From positions 1 through 14,459 of the forward strand of contig JASBSH010000445.1 of NCBI GenBank assembly GCA_030149025.1: a DNA stretch of 14,459 nt, written 5' to 3'. The position numbers and the translations under genes were made by a program. Position 1 is the stretch's first letter, and the number at the start of each line of letters is the position of its first letter. Below the pieces are notes generated by a model. The model worked only from the letters and a program-made list of their open reading frames with translations, searched no databases and had not been told where the DNA came from. The stretch is from Actinomycetales bacterium. GTDB lineage: Bacteria > Actinomycetota > Actinomycetes > Actinomycetales > BWSM-131. This document shows, piece after piece, positions 1 to 7,388 of this stretch.

Positions 1-126
1 CCTCGGGGGGCAACCAGACGCTGTATACCGGGCCTGATCCATCAGCCAGCTCCTTCGAACAGAGGTCCCGCGCGTTCCACAGGCAGGAAGCGGGGGCGCA
101 AGGGTGGTCCTGACCAGGTCCGCAAC

Positions 127-3105
127 TCAGCTGACCTTCCTGCCGGCTCTCCGTTGCTTATGCTTACTGGTCGTCTCGCGGACGGGCTTGCCGTTCGCCG
201 CCGCGAGCGCCTTCTCCGCGACCCCCTCTGCCGCAATGCCGTCCAGCACGTGGCGCAGGAACCGGCCCGTGTGGCTGACGTCCTCGGCGGCAACGTCCTC
301 AGGGGTGCCCTGGGCGATCACGCGGCCGCCGCCCGAGCCGCCCTCCGGTCCCATGTCGATGAGCCAGTCCGCGCTCTTGATGACATCGAGGTTGTGCTCG
401 ATGACGATGACCGTGTTGCCCTTGTCGACGAGTCCCTGGAGCACACCCAAGAGCTTCCGGATGTCCTCGAAGTGCAGCCCGGTCGTGGGTTCGTCGAGGA
501 CGTAGACGGTCCGCCCGGTCGAGCGCTTCTGCAGCTCGCTCGCCAGCTTCACGCGCTGTGCCTCACCGCCGGACAGGGTTGGCGCAGGCTGACCGAGTCG
601 CACGTAGCCGAGGCCGACGTCGACGAGGGTCTTGAGATGCCGTGAGATCGCCGGGACCGCCTCGAAGAACTCCGCGGCCTCCTCGATCGGCATGCTGAGG
701 ACGTCCGCGACCGTTTTGCCCTTGAAGTGGACCTCGAGCGTCTCGCGGTTGTAGCGGGCGCCGTGGCACACCTCGCACGGGACGTAGACGTCCGGCAGGA
801 AGTTCATCTCGATCTTGATCGTCCCGTCGCCCTGGCAGTTCTCGCAGCGACCGCCCTTGACGTTGAACGAGAACCGACCCGGCTGGTACCCCCGGACCTT
901 CGCTTCCGTCGTCGTGGCGAACAGCTTGCGGATGTGGTCCCACACACCGGTGTAGGTGGCAGGGTTCGAGCGTGGTGTGCGGCCGATGGGGCTCTGGTCG
1001 ACGTGCACCACCTTGTCGACGTTGTCCAGGCCCTTGACGGTCTTGTGCCGGCCCGGAACCTGACGGGCGCCGTTCAGCCGGTTCGCCAGCACCTTGTAGA
1101 GGATGTCGTTCACGAGGGTCGACTTACCGGAGCCGGACACGCCGGTCACGGCGACCAGGGTGGCGAGGGGGAACGACACGTCGATCCCCTGCAGGTTGTG
1201 CTCCCGGGCGCCGACCACGGTGAGCTGACGCGAACGGTCGACCGGCCGGCGTACCGCGGGCGTCTCGATCTCGAGCCGGCGCGACAGGTACGCGCCGGTC
1301 AGGGAGTCGCGGTGCTCGAGCAACCCCTGGACGGTTCCCGAGTGCACCACCTGGCCGCCGTGCTCACCGGCACCCGGGCCGATGTCCACCACCCAGTCTG
1401 CGGTGCGGATGGTGTCCTCGTCGTGCTCGACGACGATCAGCGTGTTGCCCAGGTCGCGCAGACGGGTCAGCGTCTCGATCAGCCTGTGGTTGTCGCGCTG
1501 GTGCAGCCCGATGCTCGGCTCGTCCAGGACGTACAGCACACCGACCAGGCCGGAGCCGATCTGCGTCGCCAGCCGGATCCGCTGCGCCTCCCCACCCGAC
1601 AGGGTGCCCGCCGGCCGGTCGAGGGACAGGTAGTCCAGACCCACGTCGAGCAGGAACCCGAGGCGGGCGTGGATCTCCTTGAGCACGGCCTCCGCGATCT
1701 GCCGTTCACGAGCCGTGAGGTCGAGCTGGGACAGGAACTCGGCGCACTCACGGATCGGCAGTGCGCAGGCCTCCGCGATCGACTTGCCCCCAACGAGAAC
1801 GGCGAGAACCTCGGGCTTGAGGCGGGCGCCCTTGCAGGCGGGGCAGGGGATCTCCCGCATGTAGCCCTCGTACTTCTCCCGCGACCAGTCCGACTCGGTC
1901 TCGCCGTGCCGGCGCTGGATGAACGGGATGACGCCCTCGAACCCGGTCGTGTAGGACCGCTCCCGCCCGAACCGGTTCCGGTACCGGACGTGGACCTGGT
2001 AGTCCTTGCCGTTGAGCAGCGCCTCGCGCGCACGCTTGGGCAGCGCACGCCACGGCGTGTCGAGGTCGAAGTTCAGCTGGTCGGCCAACCCGCCCATCAG
2101 CCGGTGGTAGTAGTCCCCGCTCTTGCTGGAGCCCCACGGCGCGATCGCACCCTCGTTGATGCTGAGGTCCTCGTCGGGCACCACCAGCTCCGGGTCCACC
2201 TCGAGCCTGGTGCCGATGCCGGTGCACGTCTCACAGGCGCCGTAGGGCGCGTTGAAGGAGAAGGTGCGTGGCTCGATCTCGTCCAGGGTCAGCGGGTGGT
2301 CGTTCGGGCAGGCGAGCCGTTCGCTGAACCGCCGCTCACGCCCCGGGTCGCCCGCGGCGGCGTCCACGAGCTCGACCGTGACCAGACCACCGGCCAGCTC
2401 CAGTGCCGTCTCGACCGAGTCGGTCAGGCGTCGCTTGACGGTGTCCTTGACGACGAGGCGGTCGACCACCACGTCGATGCTGTGCTTGAGCTTCTTCTCC
2501 AGCTTCGGCGGGTCGGTGAGCGAGACGACCTGGCCGTCGACCCGCGCCCGGGCGAAGCCCTTCTGCTGGAGCTCGGCGAACAGGTCGGCGTACTCGCCCT
2601 TGCGGCCGCGGACCACGGGGGCGAGCACCTGGAACCGGGTGCCGGCGGGCAGCTCGAGCAGCCGGTCGACGATCTGCTGCGGGGTCTGGCGGCCGATCGG
2701 CTCGCCGCACACCGGGCAGTGGGGCCGCCCCGCCCTGGCCCAGAGCAGACGGAGGTAGTCGTAGACCTCGGTGATGGTGCCGACGGTCGACCGCGGGTTG
2801 CGCGAGGTCGACTTCTGGTCGATGGACACCGCCGGGGACAGGCCCTCGATGAAGTCCACGTCCGGCTTGTCCATCTGCCCGAGGAACTGGCGCGCGTACG
2901 CGGACAGCGACTCCACGTACCGGCGCTGTCCCTCGGCGAAGATCGTGTCGAAGGCCAGGGACGACTTACCGGACCCGGACAGACCGGTGAAGACGATGAG
3001 GGAGTCGCGCGGGAGGTCGAGCGAGACGTCTTTGAGGTTGTTCTCACGCGCACCCCACACCACGAGCTCGTGGTCGACGTGGTGCTTCGTTCGGGCAGGG
3101 TTCAC
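127..3105 (-). CDS. uvrA: UvrABC excinuclease subunit A (ATPase, damage recognition)
   Basis: UvrA is the DNA-damage sensor of nucleotide excision repair. As a dimer with UvrB it scans DNA and hands the lesion over. The 992-residue product has the full family layout: Walker A GLSGSGKSS at about residues 41-49, first ABC signature LSGGEAQR at about 502, Walker B LDEPS at about 527, second Walker A GVSGSGKST at about 655, a Cys4 zinc module (CENC at about 754, CEVC at about 777), second LSGGEAQR at about 844 and LDEPTTG at about 870. The frame stays open upstream to 3204, but those 33 residues look non-family. I chose the GTG at 3105 because GGAAGG lies 5 nt before it and family similarity begins just after. 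The gene is divergent from the isomerase-family gene and has a damage-type promoter upstream. The second Cys of the first zinc finger is replaced (CPNDH at about 266-270), which I believe is common in actinobacterial UvrA. Confidence 0.98.
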   Translation of the reverse strand: MNPARTKHHVDHELVVWGARENNLKDVSLDLPRDSLIVFTGLSGSGKSSLAFDTIFAEGQRRYVESLSAYARQFLGQMDKPDVDFIEGLSPAVSIDQKSTSRNPRSTVGTITEVYDYLRLLWARAGRPHCPVCGEPIGRQTPQQIVDRLLELPAGTRFQVLAPVVRGRKGEYADLFAELQQKGFARARVDGQVVSLTDPPKLEKKLKHSIDVVVDRLVVKDTVKRRLTDSVETALELAGGLVTVELVDAAAGDPGRERRFSERLACPNDHPLTLDEIEPRTFSFNAPYGACETCTGIGTRLEVDPELVVPDEDLSINEGAIAPWGSSKSGDYYHRLMGGLADQLNFDLDTPWRALPKRAREALLNGKDYQVHVRYRNRFGRERSYTTGFEGVIPFIQRRHGETESDWSREKYEGYMREIPCPACKGARLKPEVLAVLVGGKSIAEACALPIRECAEFLSQLDLTARERQIAEAVLKEIHARLGFLLDVGLDYLSLDRPAGTLSGGEAQRIRLATQIGSGLVGVLYVLDEPSIGLHQRDNHRLIETLTRLRDLGNTLIVVEHDEDTIRTADWVVDIGPGAGEHGGQVVHSGTVQGLLEHRDSLTGAYLSRRLEIETPAVRRPVDRSRQLTVVGAREHNLQGIDVSFPLATLVAVTGVSGSGKSTLVNDILYKVLANRLNGARQVPGRHKTVKGLDNVDKVVHVDQSPIGRTPRSNPATYTGVWDHIRKLFATTTEAKVRGYQPGRFSFNVKGGRCENCQGDGTIKIEMNFLPDVYVPCEVCHGARYNRETLEVHFKGKTVADVLSMPIEEAAEFFEAVPAISRHLKTLVDVGLGYVRLGQPAPTLSGGEAQRVKLASELQKRSTGRTVYVLDEPTTGLHFEDIRKLLGVLQGLVDKGNTVIVIEHNLDVIKSADWLIDMGPEGGSGGGRVIAQGTPEDVAAEDVSHTGRFLRHVLDGIAAEGVAEKALAAANGKPVRETTSKHKQRRAGRKVS

Positions 3106-3110
3106 GAGGG

Positions 3111-3116
3111 CCTTCC
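3111..3116 (-). promoter_or_regulatory. Shine-Dalgarno of uvrA that decides the GTG start
   Basis: GGAAGG on the minus strand lies 5 nt upstream of the GTG at 3105. It is the clearest ribosome binding site in the window and supports the short 992-residue uvrA over the longer open frame starting at 3204. That longer start would also begin upstream of the predicted transcription start. Confidence 0.8.
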
Positions 3117-3152
3117 ATCGATGGGCCGGCGACGGGACGGAGCCACGCGTCG

Positions 3153-3175
3153 ATGTTAAGGGGAGCCACCGACAA
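3153..3175 (-). promoter_or_regulatory. LexA-independent damage-inducible promoter of uvrA (RecA-NDp / PafBC type)
   Basis: The minus strand reads TTGTCGGTG (3175-3167), 8 nt, then TAACAT (3158-3153). This is a complete match to the motif TTGTCRGTG-N8-TANNNT, known in mycobacteria as the promoter of the RecA/LexA-independent DNA-damage regulon driven by PafBC. Transcription would start near 3146, giving a leader of about 41 nt that carries the GGAAGG site. Regulation by PafBC here is inferred from the motif alone. Confidence 0.82.
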
Positions 3176-3196
3176 CGCTCCCGGGAGCGGTAGCGT
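3169..3196 (+). promoter_or_regulatory. Candidate leaderless promoter of the isomerase-family gene
   Basis: On the plus strand CCGACA (3169-3174), a 16-nt spacer and TAGCGT (3191-3196) lie 6 nt before the ATG at 3203, so the mRNA would start at or next to the start codon. There is no Shine-Dalgarno sequence, which fits. The -35 element lies inside the opposite-strand uvrA damage motif. Confidence 0.45.
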
Positions 3197-3202
3197 GCCG
3201 TC

Positions 3203-4033
3203 ATGGCCGGACATTCCCCGGAGCACTTCGGCGAGAACCCCGCGGTCCGTCACATCCCGGACGCGATCCTCGACCTCTCCGACGACGCGAACTACGACCA
3301 GGCGGTGGCGGTGCTCGCGGCGTTGACCGACCGGCTCCTGGACGACGTCAAGAACCTGGACGACGACGCGGTCGGGGCGCCGTCCCTGCTGCCCGGCTGG
3401 TCGCGCGGCCACGTCCTGACGCACATCGCCCGGAACGCGGACGGGCTCCGAAACGTCGTGGAGTGGGCGCGCACGGGGGTGGAGAAGCCCGCCTACTCCT
3501 CGGTCGAGGCCCGGAACGCCGCCATCGAGGCCGGCTCCGGTCGCTCCGCCGCCGAGCTGGAGGCGGACGTCGACGCCAGCGGTGAGCGGCTCCTCGAGGC
3601 GATCGCAGCCCTCCCCCGCGACCGACGCCATGTCTTGGTGCGGACCGGGAGCAGCCGCATCGAGGCACCGGCCCACGACATTCTCTGGTGGCGGATCCGT
3701 GAGGTCTGCTACCACCACGTCGACCTGGGCATCGGCTACCGGTTCGAGGACCTGCCCACCCCGGTCCTCATCCGGGGCCTGGACGAGGCGGTCGAGCGGG
3801 TGCGCCGCAATGGCGGGCCGCCGCTGTGGCTGGACACCACCGACGCGGTCGCCTGGTCTTCACGCGGCGGGATGTCACCGGACGACGCGGACGGCCTGCT
3901 CCAGCACGGTGCCGGTCGTGCTCAGCTCGTCCGCGGCAGTGTCGGGGAGCTGCTTGCATGGCTCACCGGGCGCTCCGAGGGGGAGAATCTCCGGTCCGAC
4001 CAACCGCTGCCGACGCTTCCCGCCTGGGGATGA
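3203..4033 (+). CDS. Mycothiol-dependent maleylpyruvate isomerase family (DinB-like metal enzyme)
   Basis: The 276-residue product belongs to the MDMPI/DinB-like fold family, in which a metal held by His, Glu and His activates the low-molecular-weight thiol mycothiol. Family signatures are GWSRGHVLTHIARNADG at about 66-81, with probable metal ligand H74, and REVCYHHVDLGIGY at about 166-179, with probable ligands E167 and H171. An MDMPI-type C-terminal domain follows from about 185 to the end. The family includes true maleylpyruvate isomerase and many proteins of unknown substrate. No gentisate-pathway genes are nearby, so the substrate is unknown and a thiol-conjugate role is only inferred. 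About 30 residues precede the helical bundle, and I see no better start. The gene faces uvrA divergently (97-bp gap) and converges on the zwf-type gene. Confidence 0.88.
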   Translation: MAGHSPEHFGENPAVRHIPDAILDLSDDANYDQAVAVLAALTDRLLDDVKNLDDDAVGAPSLLPGWSRGHVLTHIARNADGLRNVVEWARTGVEKPAYSSVEARNAAIEAGSGRSAAELEADVDASGERLLEAIAALPRDRRHVLVRTGSSRIEAPAHDILWWRIREVCYHHVDLGIGYRFEDLPTPVLIRGLDEAVERVRRNGGPPLWLDTTDAVAWSSRGGMSPDDADGLLQHGAGRAQLVRGSVGELLAWLTGRSEGENLRSDQPLPTLPAWG

Positions 4034-4040
4034 CGACGCA

Positions 4041-4064
4041 CACCGGGCGCGGTCGGGCCCGGTG
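4041..4064. terminator. Hairpin between convergent isomerase-family and zwf-type genes
   Basis: CACCGGGC (4041-4048) and GCCCGGTG (4057-4064) form a perfect 8-bp stem with an 8-nt loop. It lies exactly between two convergent stop codons (4031-4033 and 4066-4068). It is symmetrical, so it could act in both directions. There is no U-tract, which is frequent in high-GC actinobacteria, so terminator function is probable rather than shown. Confidence 0.6.
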
Positions 4065-4065
4065 A

Positions 4066-5463
4066 TCAGCTGGGCCACCCCTTCGGACCGTGGCTTCCGG
4101 CGGGGTAGTCCTCGAGCGGAACCTCGTCCTTCCGCCACGCCTCCAGCACCGGCTCGACGATCCGCCAGCACTCCTCCGCCGTGTCACCGCGCACCGAGAG
4201 CGTCGGGTCGCCGTTCAGGACGCCGCTCAGCACCTCACCGTAGGCGGACAGCTCGCCGGGCCCGAGGTCCGCGGTCAGCGTGACCGGCTCGAGCACGAAC
4301 GGGTCGTCCGGGCCGTTGACGTTGAGGTCGAGGCTCATCCGGTCGGGGCCGAAGCTGATGCGCAACCGGTCCGGCCGCTCGCACCCCGACAACCCGACGG
4401 GGATCTTCGGCGCCGGACGGAACCGGATCACCGCCTCCTTGCGCGGCGAGCCCAGCGCCTTGCCGGACCTCAGCCGGAACGGGACCCCCGCCCACCGCCA
4501 CGTGTCCACGGTGAGCACCACTTCGGCGAGCGTCTCGGTGTTCCGCGACGGGTCCACACCCGGTTCGTCGACGTAGGACGGGAAGGTCCGCCCGTCCAGC
4601 TGCCCCGCGGTGTACCGCGCCCGACGGCTGGAGCCGACCGGGTCGTCGTCCCAGATCCGCGTCGCCCGCAGGACCTGCGCCTTGCGGTCCCGCACGTCGA
4701 GCGCCGACAGCGTCGGGGGCGCGTCCATGACCAGTAGCGACAGCATCTGCAGCAGGTGGCTCTGGATCATGTCCACCAACGCGCCGGCGCCGTCGTAGTA
4801 GCCGGCCCGCCCCTCGAGCCCCAGACTCTCGTCGAAGACGACGTCGACCGACTCCACGTGCTCGGCGGTCAGCACCGGCTCCAGCACCCGATTGGCGAAC
4901 CGCACCCCCAACAGGTTCAGCACGGTGGACTTGCCGAGGAAGTGGTCCACCCGGTGAACGTGGTCCTCCGGCACCAACCGGGTGACCAAGCGGTTCAGGA
5001 TGCGTGCGCCGGCCCTGTCCGTGCCGAACGGCTTTTCCATCACCAGCCGCGTCGCCGCCGGAAGCTCCACGTGGGTCAGCGCCTCGCACGCCCGGGCGGT
5101 CACCGAGGGCGGCAGCGCGAAGAAGACCGCGACCGGGGGCTCACAGGAAGCCAGCAGACCGCGCAGGTCCTCGACGTCCGTCACGTCGGCCTTCTGGTAC
5201 CGGGTGTCAGCGAGGACGCCGTCAAGCAGCTCGCCCTTCCGGCCGGCGGATGCGAACGCCTCGCGGACACGGTCGCGCCACCTGTCGTCGTCCCAGTCCT
5301 CCACCGAGCTGCCCACGAGGAGCAGCCCCTGGCCCTCACCGGTCGCGAGCAGGTGCGCGAGCCCGGGGAGCAGCAGCCGGTGGGTCAGGTCCCCGGTCGC
5401 CCCCAGGATCAGCAGGGTTCGCGTCCGCGCGTGGCCGGAGTCACCGACGTTCGGGGATGTCAT
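4066..5463 (-). CDS. zwf: Glucose-6-phosphate dehydrogenase paralogue
   Basis: G6PDH oxidises glucose 6-phosphate to 6-phosphogluconolactone with NAD(P)+, the entry to the oxidative pentose phosphate pathway. The 465-residue product shows the nucleotide-binding loop GATGDLTHR at about 21-29, EKPFG at about 143-147, the substrate signature RVDHFLGK at about 171-178, and DMIQSHLLQ at about 231-239 with the probable catalytic His at 236. The coenzyme loop is divergent: the usual AKRK after GDL is THRL, losing both lysines. No tkt, tal, opcA or gnd lies beside it, so it is probably a second, specialised copy. I chose the ATG at 5463; an upstream in-frame TTG at 5484 adds residues without family similarity. 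No Shine-Dalgarno is visible. The gene is divergent by 44 bp from the GH15 gene, suggesting a joint role in using released glucose. Confidence 0.9.
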   Translation of the reverse strand: MTSPNVGDSGHARTRTLLILGATGDLTHRLLLPGLAHLLATGEGQGLLLVGSSVEDWDDDRWRDRVREAFASAGRKGELLDGVLADTRYQKADVTDVEDLRGLLASCEPPVAVFFALPPSVTARACEALTHVELPAATRLVMEKPFGTDRAGARILNRLVTRLVPEDHVHRVDHFLGKSTVLNLLGVRFANRVLEPVLTAEHVESVDVVFDESLGLEGRAGYYDGAGALVDMIQSHLLQMLSLLVMDAPPTLSALDVRDRKAQVLRATRIWDDDPVGSSRRARYTAGQLDGRTFPSYVDEPGVDPSRNTETLAEVVLTVDTWRWAGVPFRLRSGKALGSPRKEAVIRFRPAPKIPVGLSGCERPDRLRISFGPDRMSLDLNVNGPDDPFVLEPVTLTADLGPGELSAYGEVLSGVLNGDPTLSVRGDTAEECWRIVEPVLEAWRKDEVPLEDYPAGSHGPKGWPS

Positions 5464-5507
5464 CCGTCCACAGTGCCAGCACAACGTGACAGCGGCACGA
5501 TGACGGC

Positions 5508-7319
5508 ATGCCCCTCAACATCGAGGACTACGCCCTCATCGGTGACTGCCACACGGCGGCCCTGGTGGGGCGGGACGGGAGCATCGACTGGCTGTGCCTG
5601 CCCCGGTTCGACTCACCGTCGACCTTCGGGGCACTGCTCGGGGAGAACAGCCACGGCCGCTGGCTCCTGGCCCCCACCGACCCGGGCGCCACCGCCAGCC
5701 GCTCCTACCGGGGACCCACCTTCGTCCTGGACACCGAGTGGGAGACGGAGGACGGCGCCGTCCGCGTCACGGACTTCATGCCGATCGGGGACGGGCGCGC
5801 GGACGTCGTCCGCAGGGTCACCGGACTGCGCGGGACGGTCCGGATGAAGCAGGAGCTGGTGATCCGGTTCGCCTACGCCACGGCCCTGCCGTGGGTGCGC
5901 AAGGTCCGAGGGGACGACGGCCTGATCCGCCTGCTCGCGATCGCCGGCCCCGACTCGGTGGTCCTGCGCGGAGGACCGATGCCGAGGGCGGACCACAGCG
6001 CAGGGTTCAACCGGCACGTCGGTGAGTTCACCGTCGCCGAGGGCGTCACCGTTGACATCGTGCTGACCTGGTGGCCGTCCCACCGACCGCACCCCACCGC
6101 CCTCGACGCACAAGAGCAGCTGGACGCCACCATGAGCTGGTGGAGGTCGTGGGCCGGGCCGCACGATCCCGGGCAGAGCGACTACGCCGAGTACGTCCTG
6201 CGGTCGCTGCTCGTGCTGCGGGCGCTCACCCACGAGGAGACCGGCGGGATCGTGGCAGCCGCCACGACGTCCCTGCCGGAGCAGTTCGGTGGCGTCCGCA
6301 ACTGGGACTACAGGTTCTGCTGGCTGCGTGACGCGTCCTTGACGCTCGAGGCGCTGCTGCTGCACGGCTACCGGGAGGAGGCCAAGAACTGGCGCAACTG
6401 GCTCCTGCGGGCGATCGCCGGGGACCCCGACGACGTGCAGATCATGTACGGGTTGGCCGGTGAGCGTTACCTCCCCGAACGCGAGCTGGACTCGTTGCCG
6501 GGGTACCGCGGAGCCTCGCCCGTCCGCGTGGGCAACGCCGCCTACTCCCAGTACCAGGCGGACGTGCTCGGCGAGGTGCTCGTGTCACTGGAGAAGGCAC
6601 GTCAGTGTGGTGAGACCGAGGACGCCTTCTCGTGGCCCTTGCAGAAGGCCCTGCTCGAGTACGTGGAGGAGAACTGGCAGCGCCCCGACCAGGGCATATG
6701 GGAGATCCGGGGTCCGCAGCGGTACTTCACCCACTCACGGGTAATGGTGTGGGCGGCTCTGGACCGGGGTGTCCGGGCCGTACGCGACCACGGTCTGGAC
6801 GGCCCGGCGGACCGGTGGGCGAAGCTCCGCGACACGCTGCGCGACGAGATCGAGAGCAAGGGGTGGGACGACGAGCGGCAGACCTACGTCCAGTACTACG
6901 GCAGCCAGCACGTCGACGCGTCGCTGCTCGTGCTCCCGCAGGTCGGCTACTGCGACCCCGGCGACGACCGGATGCTCTCGACCGTCTCCGCGATCGAGAA
7001 GGACCTGCTGAAGAACGGGCTGCTCCTGCGGTATCGCACGGAGACGAACGTCGACGGCCTCCCGCCGGGTGAGTACCCGTTCCTCGCCTGCTCGTTCTGG
7101 CTCGTGGAGCAGTACGCGCGCAGTGGACGCGTGGCGGAGGCCAAGCAGCTGATGGACCGGCTGGTCACCTTCAGCAACGACCTCGGGCTGCTGAGCGAGG
7201 AGTACGACGTGGCGGGCCACCGCCAGGTGGGCAACACGCCGCAGGCGTTCTCCCACCTGGCCCTGGTCCGCGCCGCCGACGCCATCGACGAGACGAAGCG
7301 CGGCGGGCTGCAGCGCTGA
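5508..7319 (+). CDS. Glycoside hydrolase family 15 protein (trehalase/glucoamylase type)
   Basis: GH15 enzymes are inverting hydrolases that release beta-glucose from alpha-glucosides. Mycobacterial relatives of this type are trehalases. The 603-residue product opens with the subgroup signature IEDYALIGDCHTAALVG, then GSIDWLCLPRFDSP, within an N-terminal beta-domain (about 1-215). An (alpha/alpha)6 barrel follows with NWDYRFCWLRDAS at about 265-277. The probable catalytic acid is E399 in GIWEIRG and the probable base is E564 or E565 in LLSEEYD. No signal peptide is present, so it acts in the cytoplasm. The ATG at 5508 gives the family N-terminus; no Shine-Dalgarno is evident. Its neighbour is a divergent G6PDH. 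Trehalose is the likely substrate, but maltodextrins or other alpha-glucosides are not excluded. Confidence 0.92.
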   Translation: MPLNIEDYALIGDCHTAALVGRDGSIDWLCLPRFDSPSTFGALLGENSHGRWLLAPTDPGATASRSYRGPTFVLDTEWETEDGAVRVTDFMPIGDGRADVVRRVTGLRGTVRMKQELVIRFAYATALPWVRKVRGDDGLIRLLAIAGPDSVVLRGGPMPRADHSAGFNRHVGEFTVAEGVTVDIVLTWWPSHRPHPTALDAQEQLDATMSWWRSWAGPHDPGQSDYAEYVLRSLLVLRALTHEETGGIVAAATTSLPEQFGGVRNWDYRFCWLRDASLTLEALLLHGYREEAKNWRNWLLRAIAGDPDDVQIMYGLAGERYLPERELDSLPGYRGASPVRVGNAAYSQYQADVLGEVLVSLEKARQCGETEDAFSWPLQKALLEYVEENWQRPDQGIWEIRGPQRYFTHSRVMVWAALDRGVRAVRDHGLDGPADRWAKLRDTLRDEIESKGWDDERQTYVQYYGSQHVDASLLVLPQVGYCDPGDDRMLSTVSAIEKDLLKNGLLLRYRTETNVDGLPPGEYPFLACSFWLVEQYARSGRVAEAKQLMDRLVTFSNDLGLLSEEYDVAGHRQVGNTPQAFSHLALVRAADAIDETKRGGLQR

Positions 7320-7348
7320 GCAGCGCTACACGAACCCGAGTCCCGCGA

Positions 7349-7380
7349 CCTCAACCCGCGATCATGCAGTTCTGCACAGG
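7349..7380. repeat. GATCATG-type intergenic repeat, copy after GH15
   Basis: The first 18 bases (7349-7366) match 11486-11503 at 16 of 18 positions, including CCTCAACC and GATCATG. They are followed by a small palindrome, TGCAG-TT-CTGCA (7365-7376). An outer arm ACCCG (7354-7358) pairs with CGGGT (7385-7389), so the region can fold as a nested hairpin between the convergent GH15 and MBL genes. It may also help to terminate either transcript. Confidence 0.5.
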
Positions 7381-7388
7381 CGCACGGG

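Noticed and set aside
1..126. Region downstream of uvrA
   Set aside because: There is no gene, convincing terminator or RNA here. The short minus-strand frame at 42-293 is out of frame with uvrA, Arg-rich and shadow-like.
3085..3106. Possible LexA box at the uvrA start (GAAC...GAAC)
   Set aside because: The two GAAC halves are in direct, not inverted, orientation, so the SOS palindrome GAAC-N4-GTTC is absent.
727..3159. Open frame of 810 codons on the plus strand
   Set aside because: It is antisense to uvrA. It has low-complexity, Val/Asp/Arg-rich composition and no recognisable motif, typical of a GC-rich shadow frame.
7312..7327. Hairpin AGCGCT-GAGC-AGCGCT at the GH15 stop as a terminator
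   Set aside because: The stem is only 6 bp, AGCGCT is self-complementary anyway, the sequence also reads as a direct repeat, and there is no U-tract.
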